Shown here in pieces: positions 1-10,445 of a stretch of 64,000 nucleotides of DNA; position 1 is the stretch's first letter, and the number at the start of each line of letters is the position of its first letter. The DNA comes from Brienomyrus brachyistius. Taxonomy: Eukaryota > Chordata > Actinopteri > Osteoglossiformes > Mormyridae. The notes under the pieces are model-generated. The model ran no database searches, had not been told where the DNA came from, and saw nothing but the letters and a program-made list of their open reading frames with translations. The stretch lies in the NCBI RefSeq assembly GCF_023856365.1, contig NW_026042711.1, positions 50,185 to 114,184 on the forward strand. Reading direction: 5' to 3'. A program made the translations under genes and the position numbers.

Positions 1-662
1 TGCACGCCCCCCACCCTTGAAAATGGTACAAATTATCATGCAACAGTTTTCTTAAGTAAGTCTTTTTGGGCGTCTGCAGAAACCTCCACGATGCGATTGC
101 CCTGATTAAGAAGTGCGCAGCGGATACAATTTGGGATGCATCGTTCATCCGATTTATTAATATATAATTATTAGTATGTCTATATTATTTTAGGAACGTT
201 ACTTGACGAATATTTTTCATTGAGATTGATTCCCCGTTTAAAATTTTGGTGACACTTCATATTTTTTAAGAGAGACAGACAATTTGACGCATGCAATTTG
301 CAGAAATATGTTGTGCCGCTATAAAGTACACAGGCAGCATGACAAACATAAGTACTCACTGAAGCCACGACATACGCCCGGCTGGCCCCAGCGGTACCCC
401 TAAGAAGAAGGCTTTTTTCACAACCCACGACCATCACGAGGGCAAAAAAAACTGAATAGCCTAGAATTTAGTTAATTACAAGGCACATATTTATTGGAGC
501 AAGAGCTCTAACATAAAACTACCTTGTAATTATAAAGTATTATGGCTGTGAACAATGTACAAACAGGCACAGAAAGTAAAATACTCCAAAAATGCAAAGA
601 ACCTAAATATTTTTGTTTCCACCGATTCACTCTTGATGTGTTAGGAGTCACAGTTCAGTAGC
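1..662. other. no gene recognised
   Basis: AT-rich sequence. The only open frames are short, have no recognisable protein character and lack splice-site support. It lies downstream (in the minus-strand sense) of the decayed hAT-like transposase and may hold the transposon end, but I could not identify a terminal repeat. Confidence 0.4.
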
Positions 663-1195
663 CTATTCTTCAGTATCTGCATTTAAGACCACCAACTGCT
701 CTTTCTCCTCCTTCGCTCGTCGGCTCAGAGTATTGGACTTGGTAAGTAATGTTGCCCTTTTGGTTCCAGCAGCACTCTCTGCTTCCTCTGCCATGTGCTC
801 AGCATCCTTTTGTAAACTCTCACATACACTTTCCAGTGAGACTCTCTTCCTCTTGAGTTCCTCAAGTTTTCTTTTTTGCTTTTCGCTCATCTTTCACCTT
901 TGGTCAGAGGCGCTTTGGTTGCTCCCCCACACACTCTGACATGGTCGCATATAAGCCTCTGTGCAACAACTGTTTCCTCTGATAAGTTGCAGGTCTCCAC
1001 CTCTATTCGTTCCACTTCGGCTTGCCCATAGGACAGCAGCAGCAAGTTCTTGCAGAACATCCAGAGGTCAGGATAAGGCCCACTAACTTTTTGATGTAAA
1101 AAGACATCAACTTTGGATGGTGCTGAAGGAATGAAGGATATAAAATCCAAGCCTTTTGCCTCATTGTGCAGGTGATTATCAGACTGCTGGGATAT
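663..1195 (-). pseudogene. hAT-like transposase, C-terminal fragment (decayed)
   Basis: The minus strand encodes a stretch with the core LLLLSYGQAEVER followed by NLSEETVVAQRLICDHVR, which I recognise as the C-terminal region of a fish transposase-like family resembling the hAT dimerisation end. A second open segment (663-890) begins MSEKQKRKLEELKRKR and is a Lys/Glu-rich coiled coil, the usual tail of that family. The two segments are in different frames with a stop between them, and residues expected just after AEVER are missing, so this is a broken copy. It belongs with the upstream coding pieces at 1843-1920 and 5154-6015. The superfamily assignment rests on remembered family similarity only. 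Confidence 0.6.
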
Positions 1196-1454
1196 TGCAT
1201 CACCTGTAATTACATTAATTACAGTAGATTAGATGCAGATCAACAATGTCAATACACAGAATCACATGTAGAATAGGAAAGTGATTTATAACCCAATTTT
1301 CCTATGATACCATAAATGTGCAATCATTTTAATTTAATCTTGAGATATCTCTAGGCTCATCAAAGAAAATATAACTGGGCTGATGCTTCTTTTCAAACAC
1401 CAAGAGTCGGTCTTCTAAATACTGCTAAAATCTACGTGTTAACACTATTCAGTT

Positions 1455-1763
1455 CAGGGACGGATTATGGGTTGTGTGGGCCCCTGGGTAAAACGTTCGC
1501 GAGGCCCCCCCCCACCACCACCACCTGCACCACCACCACAACCACCACAAGTCAAGGGCCCTTGGCAGCCAAACACCCTCCCTATAGGGTCAGGGGACCT
1601 TGTAGGCAGAGGATCAAAGAATGTAGGCCCTCTAAAATAGACAAACGAAAATACATTGCTGATAAGCGTTGCAAATTGTTTTGGGCTTGGGGCCCACGGG
1701 CCCCCTGCACCCCAAGGGCCCCTGGGCAGCGGCCCCGCTAACCCGGTTTGTAATCCGTCCCTG
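1455..1763. mobile_element. non-autonomous hAT-type MITE (309 bp)
   Basis: The element begins CAGGGACGGATTATGGG and ends with the inverted counterpart AATCCGTCCCTG. It is flanked on both sides by the 8-bp direct repeat ATTCAGTT (1447-1454 and 1764-1771). Terminal inverted repeats starting CAGGG plus an 8-bp target duplication are the signature of hAT elements. The interior is GC-rich with CCACCA runs and has no credible coding sequence. It sits in an intron of the decayed hAT-like transposase, so it inserted after that element. Confidence 0.8.
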
Positions 1764-1920
1764 ATTCAGTTAGATGTGAAAAAAGAAAAGCATAATTTAA
1801 AAATAATATTCTGAACTATCCTATTCTTATCCTATGATTTACCAGCAGATATCCTGCCTGCCAACCGATTCTCCTGCGCAAACTTCTGCATGAGATTTCT
1901 CCTTTTCTGCTGGCAGTTAT

Positions 1921-2207
1921 TGTCACGATCGGGTACGGGTGAAGCGGCGATCGTGCGGGCAAGCAGGCAAGCAGGAAGCAGGAATACGGGGCAAACGGGA
2001 GTTTAATACGAGGACAGGGACCGGGAAACAGCTCACGCTTACGAACATCAGACATTAATGACAGACAAAGCAAACTGGGGAGACCAGGACTTAAATACAC
2101 AGAACAAGGCAGCAGGAAACAAGACACGACTGGGCAGGATCAGGAAATCACACGTGGGTAATTAGGGGGCGTGGCACACACGAGGAGCGGACGAGCCGGG
2201 CATGACA
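1921..2207 (-). repeat. 3' LTR (in element orientation), 287 bp
   Basis: Direct repeat of 4862-5148, same length and apparently the same sequence. In minus orientation it is preceded by a G-run tract that can serve as the polypurine tract. Its outer edge abuts the 5-bp target duplication GTTAT at 1916-1920. Confidence 0.85.
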
Positions 2208-2302
2208 GAACCCCCCCCCAAAGGCGCGCTACACCGGGCGCGCCAAGGAAGGGGGCGACGGACGGGACGAGGCAGAACAGGACCTGGAAAACAAGAACAG
2301 AA

Positions 2303-2989
2303 TTAACGCACGACGGGAAACAGGACCGAAGCACAAAACAAAGCCAGGGACAAGACGTGCGACAAGAGCTGACAAAGGGATGGGAAGGCAGACAGACAGA
2401 TCAGGAAGGGAGAAACAGAGGGAACAGGCGGAACACAAGGAGCGGGAGTGACGGGAGGGAACGACGGGAAACCAGGAATGGAGAAAGGAGGAAAGACAGG
2501 AGGAGGAGCAAACAAAGGAGGGACCAGGGCAGGAGAGAAGGGAGAGAAGGCGGGGGAACAAAGGGGAGCCCGTGGGAGCCCCAGCGGGCGACGGGCGGCA
2601 GCCGGAGGGGCCGCAGGCGGCCGGGAGGCCGGAGCCGGAGGGGACCGAGAAGGGGCAGAGGAGACAGGGCGAGGGACCCGCGGAGGGGCCAGGGAGGGAG
2701 CAGGAGGGAGCACCAGGGAAGGGGACGAGGGAGCTGGAAGGGGCCAGGGCGAAGGCACGGAGGAGGGGGGAGCCGCAGCAGGCGGCGATGTCCGGGGGAG
2801 GGCCGGAGGTAGGGGCCCCGCAGGCGACCGACCAGGACCCGGAGAGGGGAGCGAGGCAGGGCGACGAGGCACCGGAGAGGGACCCGCAGGCGCCAACCGA
2901 GCCCCAGCGCAGGCAAGGCAGGGCGAGCCAGGGGGCAGGGCGGGCGGGACCCCAGCCCTGCGTCTGTGTCCCCTCCCTTTACGGGACAC
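2303..2989 (-). CDS. possible second ORF of the LTR element (228 aa, low complexity)
   Basis: A minus-strand frame starting MSRKGRGHRRRAGVPPALPP overlaps the end of the 626-codon ORF by 11 bases and runs to near the 3' LTR. It is almost entirely Pro/Ala/Ser. Its start region is recognisable in the related element near 61.1-61.2 kb (HKGRGHRRTAGVPPAQPPG), but that may reflect DNA-level relatedness rather than protein constraint. It could be a spurious frame in GC-rich sequence. Confidence 0.25.
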   Translation of the reverse strand: MSRKGRGHRRRAGVPPALPPGSPCLACAGARLAPAGPSPVPRRPASLPSPGPGRSPAGPLPPALPRTSPPAAAPPSSVPSPWPLPAPSSPSLVLPPAPSLAPPRVPRPVSSAPSRSPPAPASRPPAAPPAAARRPLGLPRAPLCSPAFSPFSPALVPPLFAPPPVFPPFSIPGFPSFPPVTPAPCVPPVPSVSPFLICLSAFPSLCQLLSHVLSLALFCASVLFPVVR

Positions 2990-4859
2990 AGACCCCAGGT
3001 CGGGGTCGAATTCGCCGGGGTGAGAGAGACAAAGTCACTGGAGGAGAAGGGACAGGAGCTGGAGCTGCTGCAGGCGGAGGGGGCGCCTCTGGAGCGCGGT
3101 CAGGGACTGGAGCGCGGTCAGGGACTGGAGCGCGGTCAGCTGGCCCGGGAGCCGCTGGAGCGCGGTCAGGACTTGGAGCGCGGTCAGGGGGCGCCTGCCC
3201 TGGAGCTGCAGCAGGCGGCTGCAGTGGGGGCGCCTGCCCTGGAGCTGCAGCAGGCGGCTGCAGAGGGGGCGCCTGCCCTGGAGCTGCAGCAGGCGGCTGC
3301 AGAGGGGGCGCCTCTGCAGGAACTGGAGCGCGGTCAGGAACTGGAGCGCGGTCAGGAACTGGAGCGCGGTCAGGAACTGGAGCGCGGTCAGGAACTGGAG
3401 CGCGGTCAGGAACTGGAGCGCGGTCAGGAACTGGAGGTGGCTGCAGTGGGGGCGCCTGCCCGGGAGCTGCAGCACGGTCAGGAACTGGAGGTGGCTGCAG
3501 TGGGGGCGCCGGCCCGGGAGCTGCAGCAGGCGGCTGCAGAGGGGGCGCCTCTGCAGGAACTGGAGCGCGGTCAGGAACTGGAGCGCGGTCAGGAACAGGA
3601 GCTGGCTGCAGAGGGGGCGCCTGCCCGGGAGCTGCAGCAGGCGGCTGCAGAGGGGGCGCCTGCCCGGGAGCTGCAGCAGGCGGCTGCAGAGGGGGCGCCT
3701 GCCCGGGAGCTGCAGCAGGCGGCTGTAGAGGGGGCGCCTGCCCGGGAGCTGCAGCAGGCGGCTGCAGAGGGGGCGCCTCTGCAGGAACTGGAGCGCGGTC
3801 AGGAACTGGAACGCGGTCAGGAACAGGAACGCGGTCAGGAACAGGAGCTGGCTGCAGTGGGGGCGCCTGCCCTGGAGCTGCAGGTGGCTGCAGTGGGGGC
3901 GCCTGCCCTGGAGCTGCAGGTGGCTGCAGTGGGGGCGCCTGCCCTGGAGCTGCAGGTGGCTGCAGTGGGGGCGCCTGCCCTGAAGCTGCAGGTGGCTGCA
4001 GTGGGGGCGCCTGCCCTGGAGCTGCAGGTGGCTGCAGTGGGGGCAGCGAAGGCGGCTGCGCAGGCGGCGGCGGCTGCACGGGAGCGGGGTCCGCCGGCAA
4101 TGGCGGCTGCACGGGAGCGGGGTCCGCCGGCAATGGCGGCTGCACGGGAGCGGGGTCCGCCGGCAATGGCGGCTGCACGGGAGCGGGGTCCGCCGGCAAT
4201 GGCGGCTGCACGGGAGCGGGGACTGCAGCCCTCTGGAGCAGTAAGAGCTGCCGCACGTCCTCTGCCATACTCACCAGCTCCTCGGGGTCGGAAGCGGGAG
4301 TAAATGCTGCAAAGCTCCTCTGGAGTCGCTCCGCTAGCCCCGCTACCTCCGGACTTACTGGAGGGACCAGTTCCCCCCAGATCCTCCAGAACAACCCCTG
4401 GAGGGCAAAGAACTGGGAGGCGCAGTTCACCGGCTTCCCTAAGTGAGGCGCGGGCAGCGCCTCCGGGGTGGTTACTGCAGGGGGAGAGAGCTGTGTGTCC
4501 GTGGGCGTTAACGGAGGGAGCTCCTCGGGACAGGCAATCGCCGGTCTCCTCCTCCTTCTCCGGCGCCCAGCGGCGGCGAGAGGTGGTGCGATGTCCTGAA
4601 AAACAGGCGGTGAAAGGATCGGCTCCGGGTAAGGGTAGAGGAAGGGCTCCTCGTCCTCATCCTCACTGGAGAGCCAGTACTTCCACACGGGATCGGGGTA
4701 GTGTGTGGTCAGCTTCCGGGCTGGAGGTAGAGCGGGTACTTCCCTCTCATTCTCCTCCGAAGTGATCCATAGCCGGGAGAGCGAACAGGCTCCCAGGCGG
4801 ATCGTCTCCTCCGGTCCTCTCCTCCTTCTCCGGGGGCCTTTCCTTTTGTGGTCTGTCAT
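2979..4859 (-). CDS. proline-rich gag-like ORF of the LTR element (626 aa)
   Basis: An intact 626-codon frame fills most of the internal region. Residues 1-20 are strongly basic (KRKGPRRRRRGPEET), followed by an acidic patch SSEDEDEEPF near residue 65 and a second Arg cluster near 100. A moderately conserved-looking helical segment (about 140-210, including FFALQGLFWRIWGELVPP) may be the folded part. The last two thirds are tandem repeats of three kinds: about 11 residues (PADPAPVQPPL), about 13 residues (PLQPPAAAPGQAP) and 6 residues (PVPDRA). There is no zinc knuckle, protease or polymerase motif. Function is unknown; position directly after the LTR suggests a gag-equivalent. The long plus-strand frames over the same DNA are mirror products of the repeats. 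Confidence 0.65.
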   Translation of the reverse strand: MTDHKRKGPRRRRRGPEETIRLGACSLSRLWITSEENEREVPALPPARKLTTHYPDPVWKYWLSSEDEDEEPFLYPYPEPILSPPVFQDIAPPLAAAGRRRRRRRPAIACPEELPPLTPTDTQLSPPAVTTPEALPAPHLGKPVNCASQFFALQGLFWRIWGELVPPVSPEVAGLAERLQRSFAAFTPASDPEELVSMAEDVRQLLLLQRAAVPAPVQPPLPADPAPVQPPLPADPAPVQPPLPADPAPVQPPLPADPAPVQPPPPAQPPSLPPLQPPAAPGQAPPLQPPAASGQAPPLQPPAAPGQAPPLQPPAAPGQAPPLQPPAAPGQAPPLQPAPVPDRVPVPDRVPVPDRAPVPAEAPPLQPPAAAPGQAPPLQPPAAAPGQAPPLQPPAAAPGQAPPLQPPAAAPGQAPPLQPAPVPDRAPVPDRAPVPAEAPPLQPPAAAPGPAPPLQPPPVPDRAAAPGQAPPLQPPPVPDRAPVPDRAPVPDRAPVPDRAPVPDRAPVPDRAPVPAEAPPLQPPAAAPGQAPPLQPPAAAPGQAPPLQPPAAAPGQAPPDRAPSPDRAPAAPGPADRAPVPDRAPVPDRAPEAPPPPAAAPAPVPSPPVTLSLSPRRIRPRPGVCVP

Positions 4860-4861
4860 TC

Positions 4862-5148
4862 TGTCACGATCGGGTACGGGTGAAGCGGCGATCGTGCGGG
4901 CAAGCAGGCAAGCAGGAAGCAGGAATACGGGGCAAACGGGAGTTTAATACGAGGACAGGGACCGGGAAACAGCTCACGCTTACGAACATCAGACATTAAT
5001 GACAGACAAAGCAAACTGGGGAGACCAGGACTTAAATACACAGAACAAGGCAGCAGGAAACAAGACACGACTGGGCAGGATCAGGAAATCACACGTGGGT
5101 AATTAGGGGGCGTGGCACACACGAGGAGCGGACGAGCCGGGCATGACA
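4862..5148 (-). repeat. 5' LTR (in element orientation), 287 bp
   Basis: Minus-strand reading gives TGTCATGCCCGG to GATCGTGACA. It contains a CACGTG E-box, a TATA-like TATTTAA (plus coordinates about 5032-5038) and an ATTAAA polyadenylation-like signal (about 4943-4948), an order compatible with U3-R-U5. The right side abuts the GTTAT target duplication. A direct-repeat partner lies at 1921-2207. Confidence 0.85.
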
Positions 5149-6284
5149 GTTATCTGGCTGGTGTGCATTTTGTTTGGGTCCAAGCACGTCATCTCATGTA
5201 CAATCGAGTACTTCAGAGGGCATTTATCCAAGGCCTTTTTGCACATTTTTGAGAGCACAATCTGGCAATTTTTTTTAATCTGAAGGACACCAAGGTCACT
5301 TCCACTGCCTTTGGCTCCTAACTGTCTCTGACAAAAAGATGGTTTGTCAAATTTCCAGAATCTTTCTGCACACTCAGCCCAAGGTTAACACTACCTCAGC
5401 TGTACATATCAAACCAGCTCAAACTCCATGTTATTCACATATTTTTTACTTCACAATTGTTTGATACATTTGTATGTAAAGATACCAGTGAATTCACAGA
5501 AGTCCCACCTTGATGACAGCCATTCCTATATCCACCTCCTTTGGACTGAGCCAGAGTTTTTGCCTGTACAACAGCTGTACATGTTGCTACACAACACTTA
5601 AACATTCTATTTCCTCAATGAACTATTTTTTTTGCAGCAAAAGCCATGAAGCAGCAATAAAATCTTTAAAATATGCTTACCAATAAATATGGTTCTCCCA
5701 TTTAAACACATGTAAAGATAAACCATGGATATTTAAAAATCATGGGTTCGTTAATGAGTTTAAATGTTATTGAATGGCTTACCTTAAACTTCTCCAGTAA
5801 GTCTTCAGCGGTGGAGTGGCTCATGTACTGTGATCCCAGAACCAGGACTGCACTCGAGAGCCATTCTCATAATTCACCCAATACCTGACATGCACATCCA
5901 GTTGTTTTCTTTTGATGGTCCTGTTCATACTTACGTCAAACATGACAACGAAGCTCCCTTTTAATATATGGAGCGAGTCCAAATCGCGCAAGAAAAGCGG
6001 TTTTATCTTTACCACAAGTGACCCTGCGAGTCAGGGAACATCACCCTGGAGACGGTGTGAATGTCATCATTGGACGTATAGGAGTGATGTCGGCAAACCG
6101 TTTGCAAAGCCCATAGCACTTCTGCTTTCAGTGTGGGTTGAGGAGGATGTACTGAAGGCATTATTTGTCATGGGATCCGGAGACAATGCCAAAACGGGTG
6201 TAGGCCTATCTTTAGAGGTTGTACTTATCTCCACTGAATAAACATTTGAGGAAAATTTTTAGGTTAAAATCTGGGCTTATTCTA

Positions 6285-7453
6285 TACTGAACAAAAATAT
6301 AAACGCAACACTCTTGTTTCTGCTCCCATTTTTCATGAGATGGACTTAAAGACCTACAATTCATTCCAGATACACAATATTACCATTTCTCTCAAACATT
6401 TCTCACAAATCAGTCTAAATGTGTGATAGTGAGCACTTCTGCTTTGCTGAGATAATCCATCCCACCTCACAGGTGTGCCACATCAAGATGCTGATCTGAC
6501 ATCATGGGTAGTGCACAGGTGTACCTTATACTGCCCACAATAAAAGGCCACCCTGGAATGTGCAGTTTTTTGCTTTATTGGGGGTCTGGGGACTCAGAAC
6601 CGGTCAGTATCTGGTGTGACCACCATTTGCCTCATGCAATGCAACACATCTTCTTCGCATAGAGTTTATCAGATTGTCAATTGTGGCCTGTGGAATGTTG
6701 GTCCACTCCTCTTCAATGGCTGTGCGAAGTTGTTGGATATTAGTGGGAACTGGTACACGCTGTCGTATACGCCGGTCAAGCACATCCCAAACATGCTCAA
6801 CGGGTGACATGTCCGGTGAGTATGCTGGCCATGCAAGAACTGGGACATTTTCAGCTTCCAAGAACTGTGTACAGATCCTTGCAACATGGGGCCGTGCATT
6901 TTCTGTCTGAGTGGCTGGTCTCAGACGATCTTGGAGGTGAACCTGCTGGATGTGGAGGTCCTGGGCTGGTGTGGTTACACGTGGTCTGCGGTTGTGAGGC
7001 CGGTTGGATGTACTGCCATATTCTCTGAAACGCCTTTGGAGACGGCTTATGGTTGAGAAATGAACATTCAATGCACGAGCAACAGATCTGGTTGACATTC
7101 CTGCTGTCAGCATGCCAATTGCACGCTCCCTCAATGCTTGTGGCATCTGTGGCATTTTGCTGTGAGACAAAACTGCACATTCCAGGGTGGCCTTTTATTG
7201 TGGGCAGTATAAGGTACACCTGTGCACTACCCATGATGTCAGATCAGCATCTTGATGTGGCACACCTGTGAGGTGGGATGGATTATCTCAGCAAAGCAGA
7301 AGTGCTCACTATCACACATTTAGACTGATTTGTGAGAAATGTTTGAGAGAAATGGTAATATTGTGTATCTGGAATGAATTGTAGATCTTTAAGTCCATCT
7401 CATGAAAAATGGGAGCAAAAACAAAAGTGTTGCGTTTATATTTTTGTTCAGTG
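6285..7453 (-). mobile_element. Tc1-like element with long inverted repeats (1169 bp)
   Basis: Long terminal inverted repeats of about 280 bp face each other: CTGAACAAAAATATAAACGC near 6287 and its complement ending near 7451. TA dinucleotides flank both ends (6283-6284 and 7454-7455), as expected of Tc1/mariner insertion. The enclosed transposase frame is open but shortened. A full-length relative would be roughly 1.6 kb, so this is an internally deleted copy. Inverted repeats of this length can form a stable hairpin if transcribed. Confidence 0.85.
6604..7170 (-). pseudogene. Tc1-like transposase with in-frame core deletion (188 aa)
   Basis: Residues 1-95 form the paired-like helix-turn-helix DNA-binding half (MPQALRERAIGMLTAG, then STISRLQRRFREYG and the GRPR-like NRRPRVTTP linker). 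The frame then jumps at about residue 89 straight to NARPHVARICTQF and SPDMSPVEHVWDVLDRR, the C-terminal end of the DDE domain with the last catalytic acidic region. About 150-160 codons carrying the first two catalytic Asp residues are absent, yet the frame is uninterrupted to the stop. Such a protein could bind inverted repeats but not cut DNA. Whether it is expressed is unknown. Confidence 0.75.
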
Positions 7454-7799
7454 TACATTGATTTACAGAATCAAATTTAAAAAACAAAGATACACTGATT
7501 TTATACAGATTACTAACTTTTGGGGATCACAATACAAATCTAAATATTTTAGACAAGTTACTTATCTGCTTATTGAATGGTGGGCGAAAAAAATATCTGT
7601 ATAGTGTCCATTATCTAAAACCCCGCAATGACGTAGTTTGTGTTGTTCTTAAAATAATATTAACTTAAACGGTCAATCTGATTTTCTGGAGGAAAAATAA
7701 TAGTTTTGATGAATCAACAGCTTGGGAAAATAGTCGCTAGATTAATTCAAAGAAAAATTGTCTGTAGTTGCACCTCAACAGTATAACCAGTGATAATAC

Positions 7800-8220
7800 T
7801 ATATAAATAAAATTAAAGTAATGGCACCAGCATAGACAGACACAGTAACAGTACAGAATGAGGTAACAGTGGCAGTGTGAGGAAATGTCAGCGTCACTGG
7901 CTGGTTAACAGCAATGGGGAGGAAACTTGTCTCTAAATCTGGAAATGCTTGTGCAGATGGATGGATGGAAGGTGAAAAGTGACAGTGCTGGGTGGCTAGA
8001 GTCTCTCAAGGTGCTGCTTGCTTTTCTGAGGCAGCACCTGAAGACGATGCCTTTGACCGCCAGAAGCTGTGTGCCCGAGGAACTGGAAGCTGTTGAAGCC
8101 TCTACAGCATCCTCTGCGATGTAGATAGGACTTTGGGGAGTCATCCGTTTGCGAAAGTCCAGGATCAACTCCTTGGTTTCTCTAGCGTTGAGGGTGATGT
8201 TGTTATACATGGTGAAGAGC
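7800..8220 (-). pseudogene. LINE reverse-transcriptase 3' fragment
   Basis: The minus strand contains NNITLNARETKELILDFRKR, a close match in pattern to the segment after the catalytic YADD of fish non-LTR reverse transcriptases. After a frame change it continues with FNSFQFLG and then the C-terminal signature KASSTLRDSSHPALSLF. The stretch between FLG and the tail is missing, so this is a 5'-truncated and internally deleted relic. Confidence 0.65.
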
Positions 8221-8224
8221 TGGG

Positions 8225-10065
8225 CCTACAAATCCCAGCATTCAAGAGGTGAAAATACAGACTTAGAGGGAATTTGGGAAAAGTGAAAAAATCCTCTTTA
8301 CTCGTGTCTGTATAAATCTCACCAAGCGTAACTTTGCAGATTAAAGACTGGCTGAGAGTGTAAATGTAAACGCTGATAAGGAGTCAGGAACAAAGTGCTC
8401 ATGTAGTGCACACCTGGGTCCAGAGGGCCCTTGTTCAGATGGAAAACTGAACAGGCATCTTTTGTGCTAAATGACAGCCGGTGCTGCTCAAGATGATGGA
8501 CACTATGGGGAAATAAAAAAAAAAAGAGTTTTGAATGAAAAGACACACAAGAGTAACAGTGCAGCCTTGGTCACGTCTCCCCAGCTCATGACTGGACCAG
8601 GCTCCACATTGACCCCAAAACTGGCTTTACACACAGGAAACTCACTGAAACTCAACACAACATTGTCCTGATCTTGCCTGGGGAGTTTCACCTGGTTACT
8701 GAGATGACCGGCAGCACAGACAGTCTTACCAGGAACAGATATGCTATTAAGGGGTGCGAAGCGTCTGCTGCCAGCACATGGCTTTATATCTGTCGGCTGC
8801 ATTTGCGCTGCTCCTCCCTCCTATAAAGAGGACAGTTGAACAGCAGTGTGAAGAAAGGGCACAGAAGCAGAAGTCAGTGGAAAAAGCCCCATTACTAACC
8901 CTAAGCCCAACTTACTGCAAACAGCCCACTGTATTTCATATGTCTGCTTCATATTTTCCATTTAATTGCCATAATCTCTGGCAGTCAGTGACAAAAGTTA
9001 TTTACCCTTAAACAGTACTGAGATTGAGTAGAGTGAGGTACTTAAGCGGTATTATGGAAGAATAAAAGCTGAGTCCCATGTCCAGGCGAGATGCGTAGCT
9101 GACAGGCTGATGAATGTTTCAAACTCTTACCTCCACCGTACTGACAGGAACGGCGAGCTGCTGTGGCATCATGGCATTAAACTTCTGTTTCTCCAGGGAA
9201 GAAAACAACCAAGACCAACCTTAATAATCCACACACTTTGAAGACTGACATAAATGGTAAATATGAGACGTAAATATCATCCAACACTACCAGGTACTCA
9301 GTGAATACTCAGTCATGCAGAAATATAATCTAAAGTTATAATTATGGGGACACGTGGCTGTCCACTGCAGGTGACAATGTCCTAAACTCTTTCATACTTA
9401 AAGAACACATACAGTTATTACTTTGTAAGGATGCATAAAACTCCAGTTCAGTAAATTTATGGAATATATACTGCAGCAACTACTTTATAGTCATTTATTA
9501 AGTAACTGACTTATTTCTTCCCTGCGGGAACTTGTAATTATGCTGAAATAAAAATGTAACTTAACAGCGTTAAAAAGAACTCAGGAAACCAGTCCAAAAT
9601 GCTTTAGTTTGACATGTGATCAAAATTCAAACTAAATTTCATAGAGTAAACTAATACATGATAGCATCCATGCAAAAGATCAACGGCAGAACAGGGGCTC
9701 TTAAGGCAGACTGCATTAAAAAGGAATTAATCATCTCTCTCAATTTAAATTTGGGATAATAATTCTCTTCAGAAGCCTCCATAGAATAGTGCATCCATCC
9801 CCTCACTTATGTGTAGAGACGTATCCTAAGGCTCTGGCAACAACATTCAGGTCAACAGCATCAAAAATTTCACAGCTAGTTTTAAAACTTGTTTTTCACT
9901 TTACGTTACAGCAAGTTAGTTAATATTAAATTATTGCAACGTGCAGATTAATAGTCAGAAAAGGTTTTTGAAATTTACATAATGATAAATGAGAACTATA
10001 TTTGATTACTAATTACTGTTGACTAATTTCCTGTCTGGACTTTTCCCCCTTCATTGTTAAAAGTC
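8225..10065. other. no gene assigned; one weak candidate exon
   Basis: No repeat family or gene was recognised. On the minus strand 9131-9184 is a 54-base open segment (KFNAMMPQQLAVPVSTVE) bounded by AG and GTAAGA splice-like sites. The segment 8503-8730 is open on the minus strand but has no recognisable domain. I could not connect either to a known gene. Confidence 0.25.
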
Positions 10066-10067
10066 AT

Positions 10068-10445
10068 TATATGTCTGGGTGCCAGTCAGTGGAAGCACAC
10101 AGACACCTGGCCTATTCATTCAGCACCAGCCCATCAAGTAGAGAATTCAGCACCACGGACAGTGACCTGTGTTACTATGACATCAGGTCATTGGCTCTAA
10201 ATATTTTTCTAGAAATAACTAAATGGCTCTATTGTAGAAATTTCCAGCCAGAGACTGGGTTCCTATATGAAGAGAATATTATTATTCAGACAAAGAAAAT
10301 AAACTACAGAAAACTAGCTCTGCATGTCATCTCCCCTTTACTCCTTAAGCAGGGCACACGCACATCAACAAGTACCAATGCAGCAAATACAGATGAACAA
10401 TTTCACAGCTTCAGAAGAAGTCAGATTTCTGTGTAATTCAGAGAT
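10068..10445 (+). repeat. dispersed repeat, copy 1 of an inverted pair
   Basis: About 370 bases that recur in reverse complement at 13447-13795. Shared landmarks include CACGGACAGTGACCTGTGTT, AAATTTCCAGCCAGAGACT and CTCCCCTTTACT. The frame through it (121 codons) has no domain signature and the frames differ between copies, so it is not coding. Family unknown. Confidence 0.6.

Larger units (their letters stand above)
1921..5148 (-). mobile_element. young LTR retrotransposon-like element without pol (3228 bp)
   Basis: Two direct repeats of 287 bp (1921-2207 and 4862-5148) bound the element; I see no difference between them by eye. They start TG and end CA in both orientations, and the element is flanked by a 5-bp target duplication GTTAT (1916-1920 and 5149-5153). 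Read on the minus strand it has LTR, a 626-codon ORF, a G-rich polypurine-like tract (plus-strand C run at 2212-2220) and LTR. No reverse transcriptase, RNase H, integrase or protease is present, so it must be mobilised in trans. The ORF starts two bases after the 5' LTR and no TGG-type primer-binding site is apparent, which is unusual. Near-identical LTRs imply very recent insertion. Confidence 0.85.
1843..6015 (-). pseudogene. hAT-like transposase, middle exons, split by an LTR insertion
   Basis: Three minus-strand pieces belong to one transposase. 5784-6015 encodes FVVMFDVSMNRTIKRKQLDV and then AEDLLEKFK, ending at a good splice donor (AAG|GTAAGC). About 5154-5290 encodes KCPLKYSIVHEMTCLDPNK. 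1843-1915 continues with QQKRRNLMQKFAQENRLAG and ends at the donor CTG|GTAAAT. The last two pieces are one exon, interrupted exactly by the LTR element at 1921-5148 and its GTTAT target duplication. Frames are broken elsewhere, the N-terminus was not found and no terminal repeats were seen, so the copy is dead. Its C-terminal part lies at 663-1195. Confidence 0.6.

Noticed and set aside
2171..4446. Long plus-strand frames (213, 191, 624 and 445 codons) over the LTR element
   Set aside because: They are alternative-frame readings of GC-rich tandem repeats whose minus strand carries the intact ORF just inside the LTR; Gly/Arg/Gln-rich repeats without any domain.
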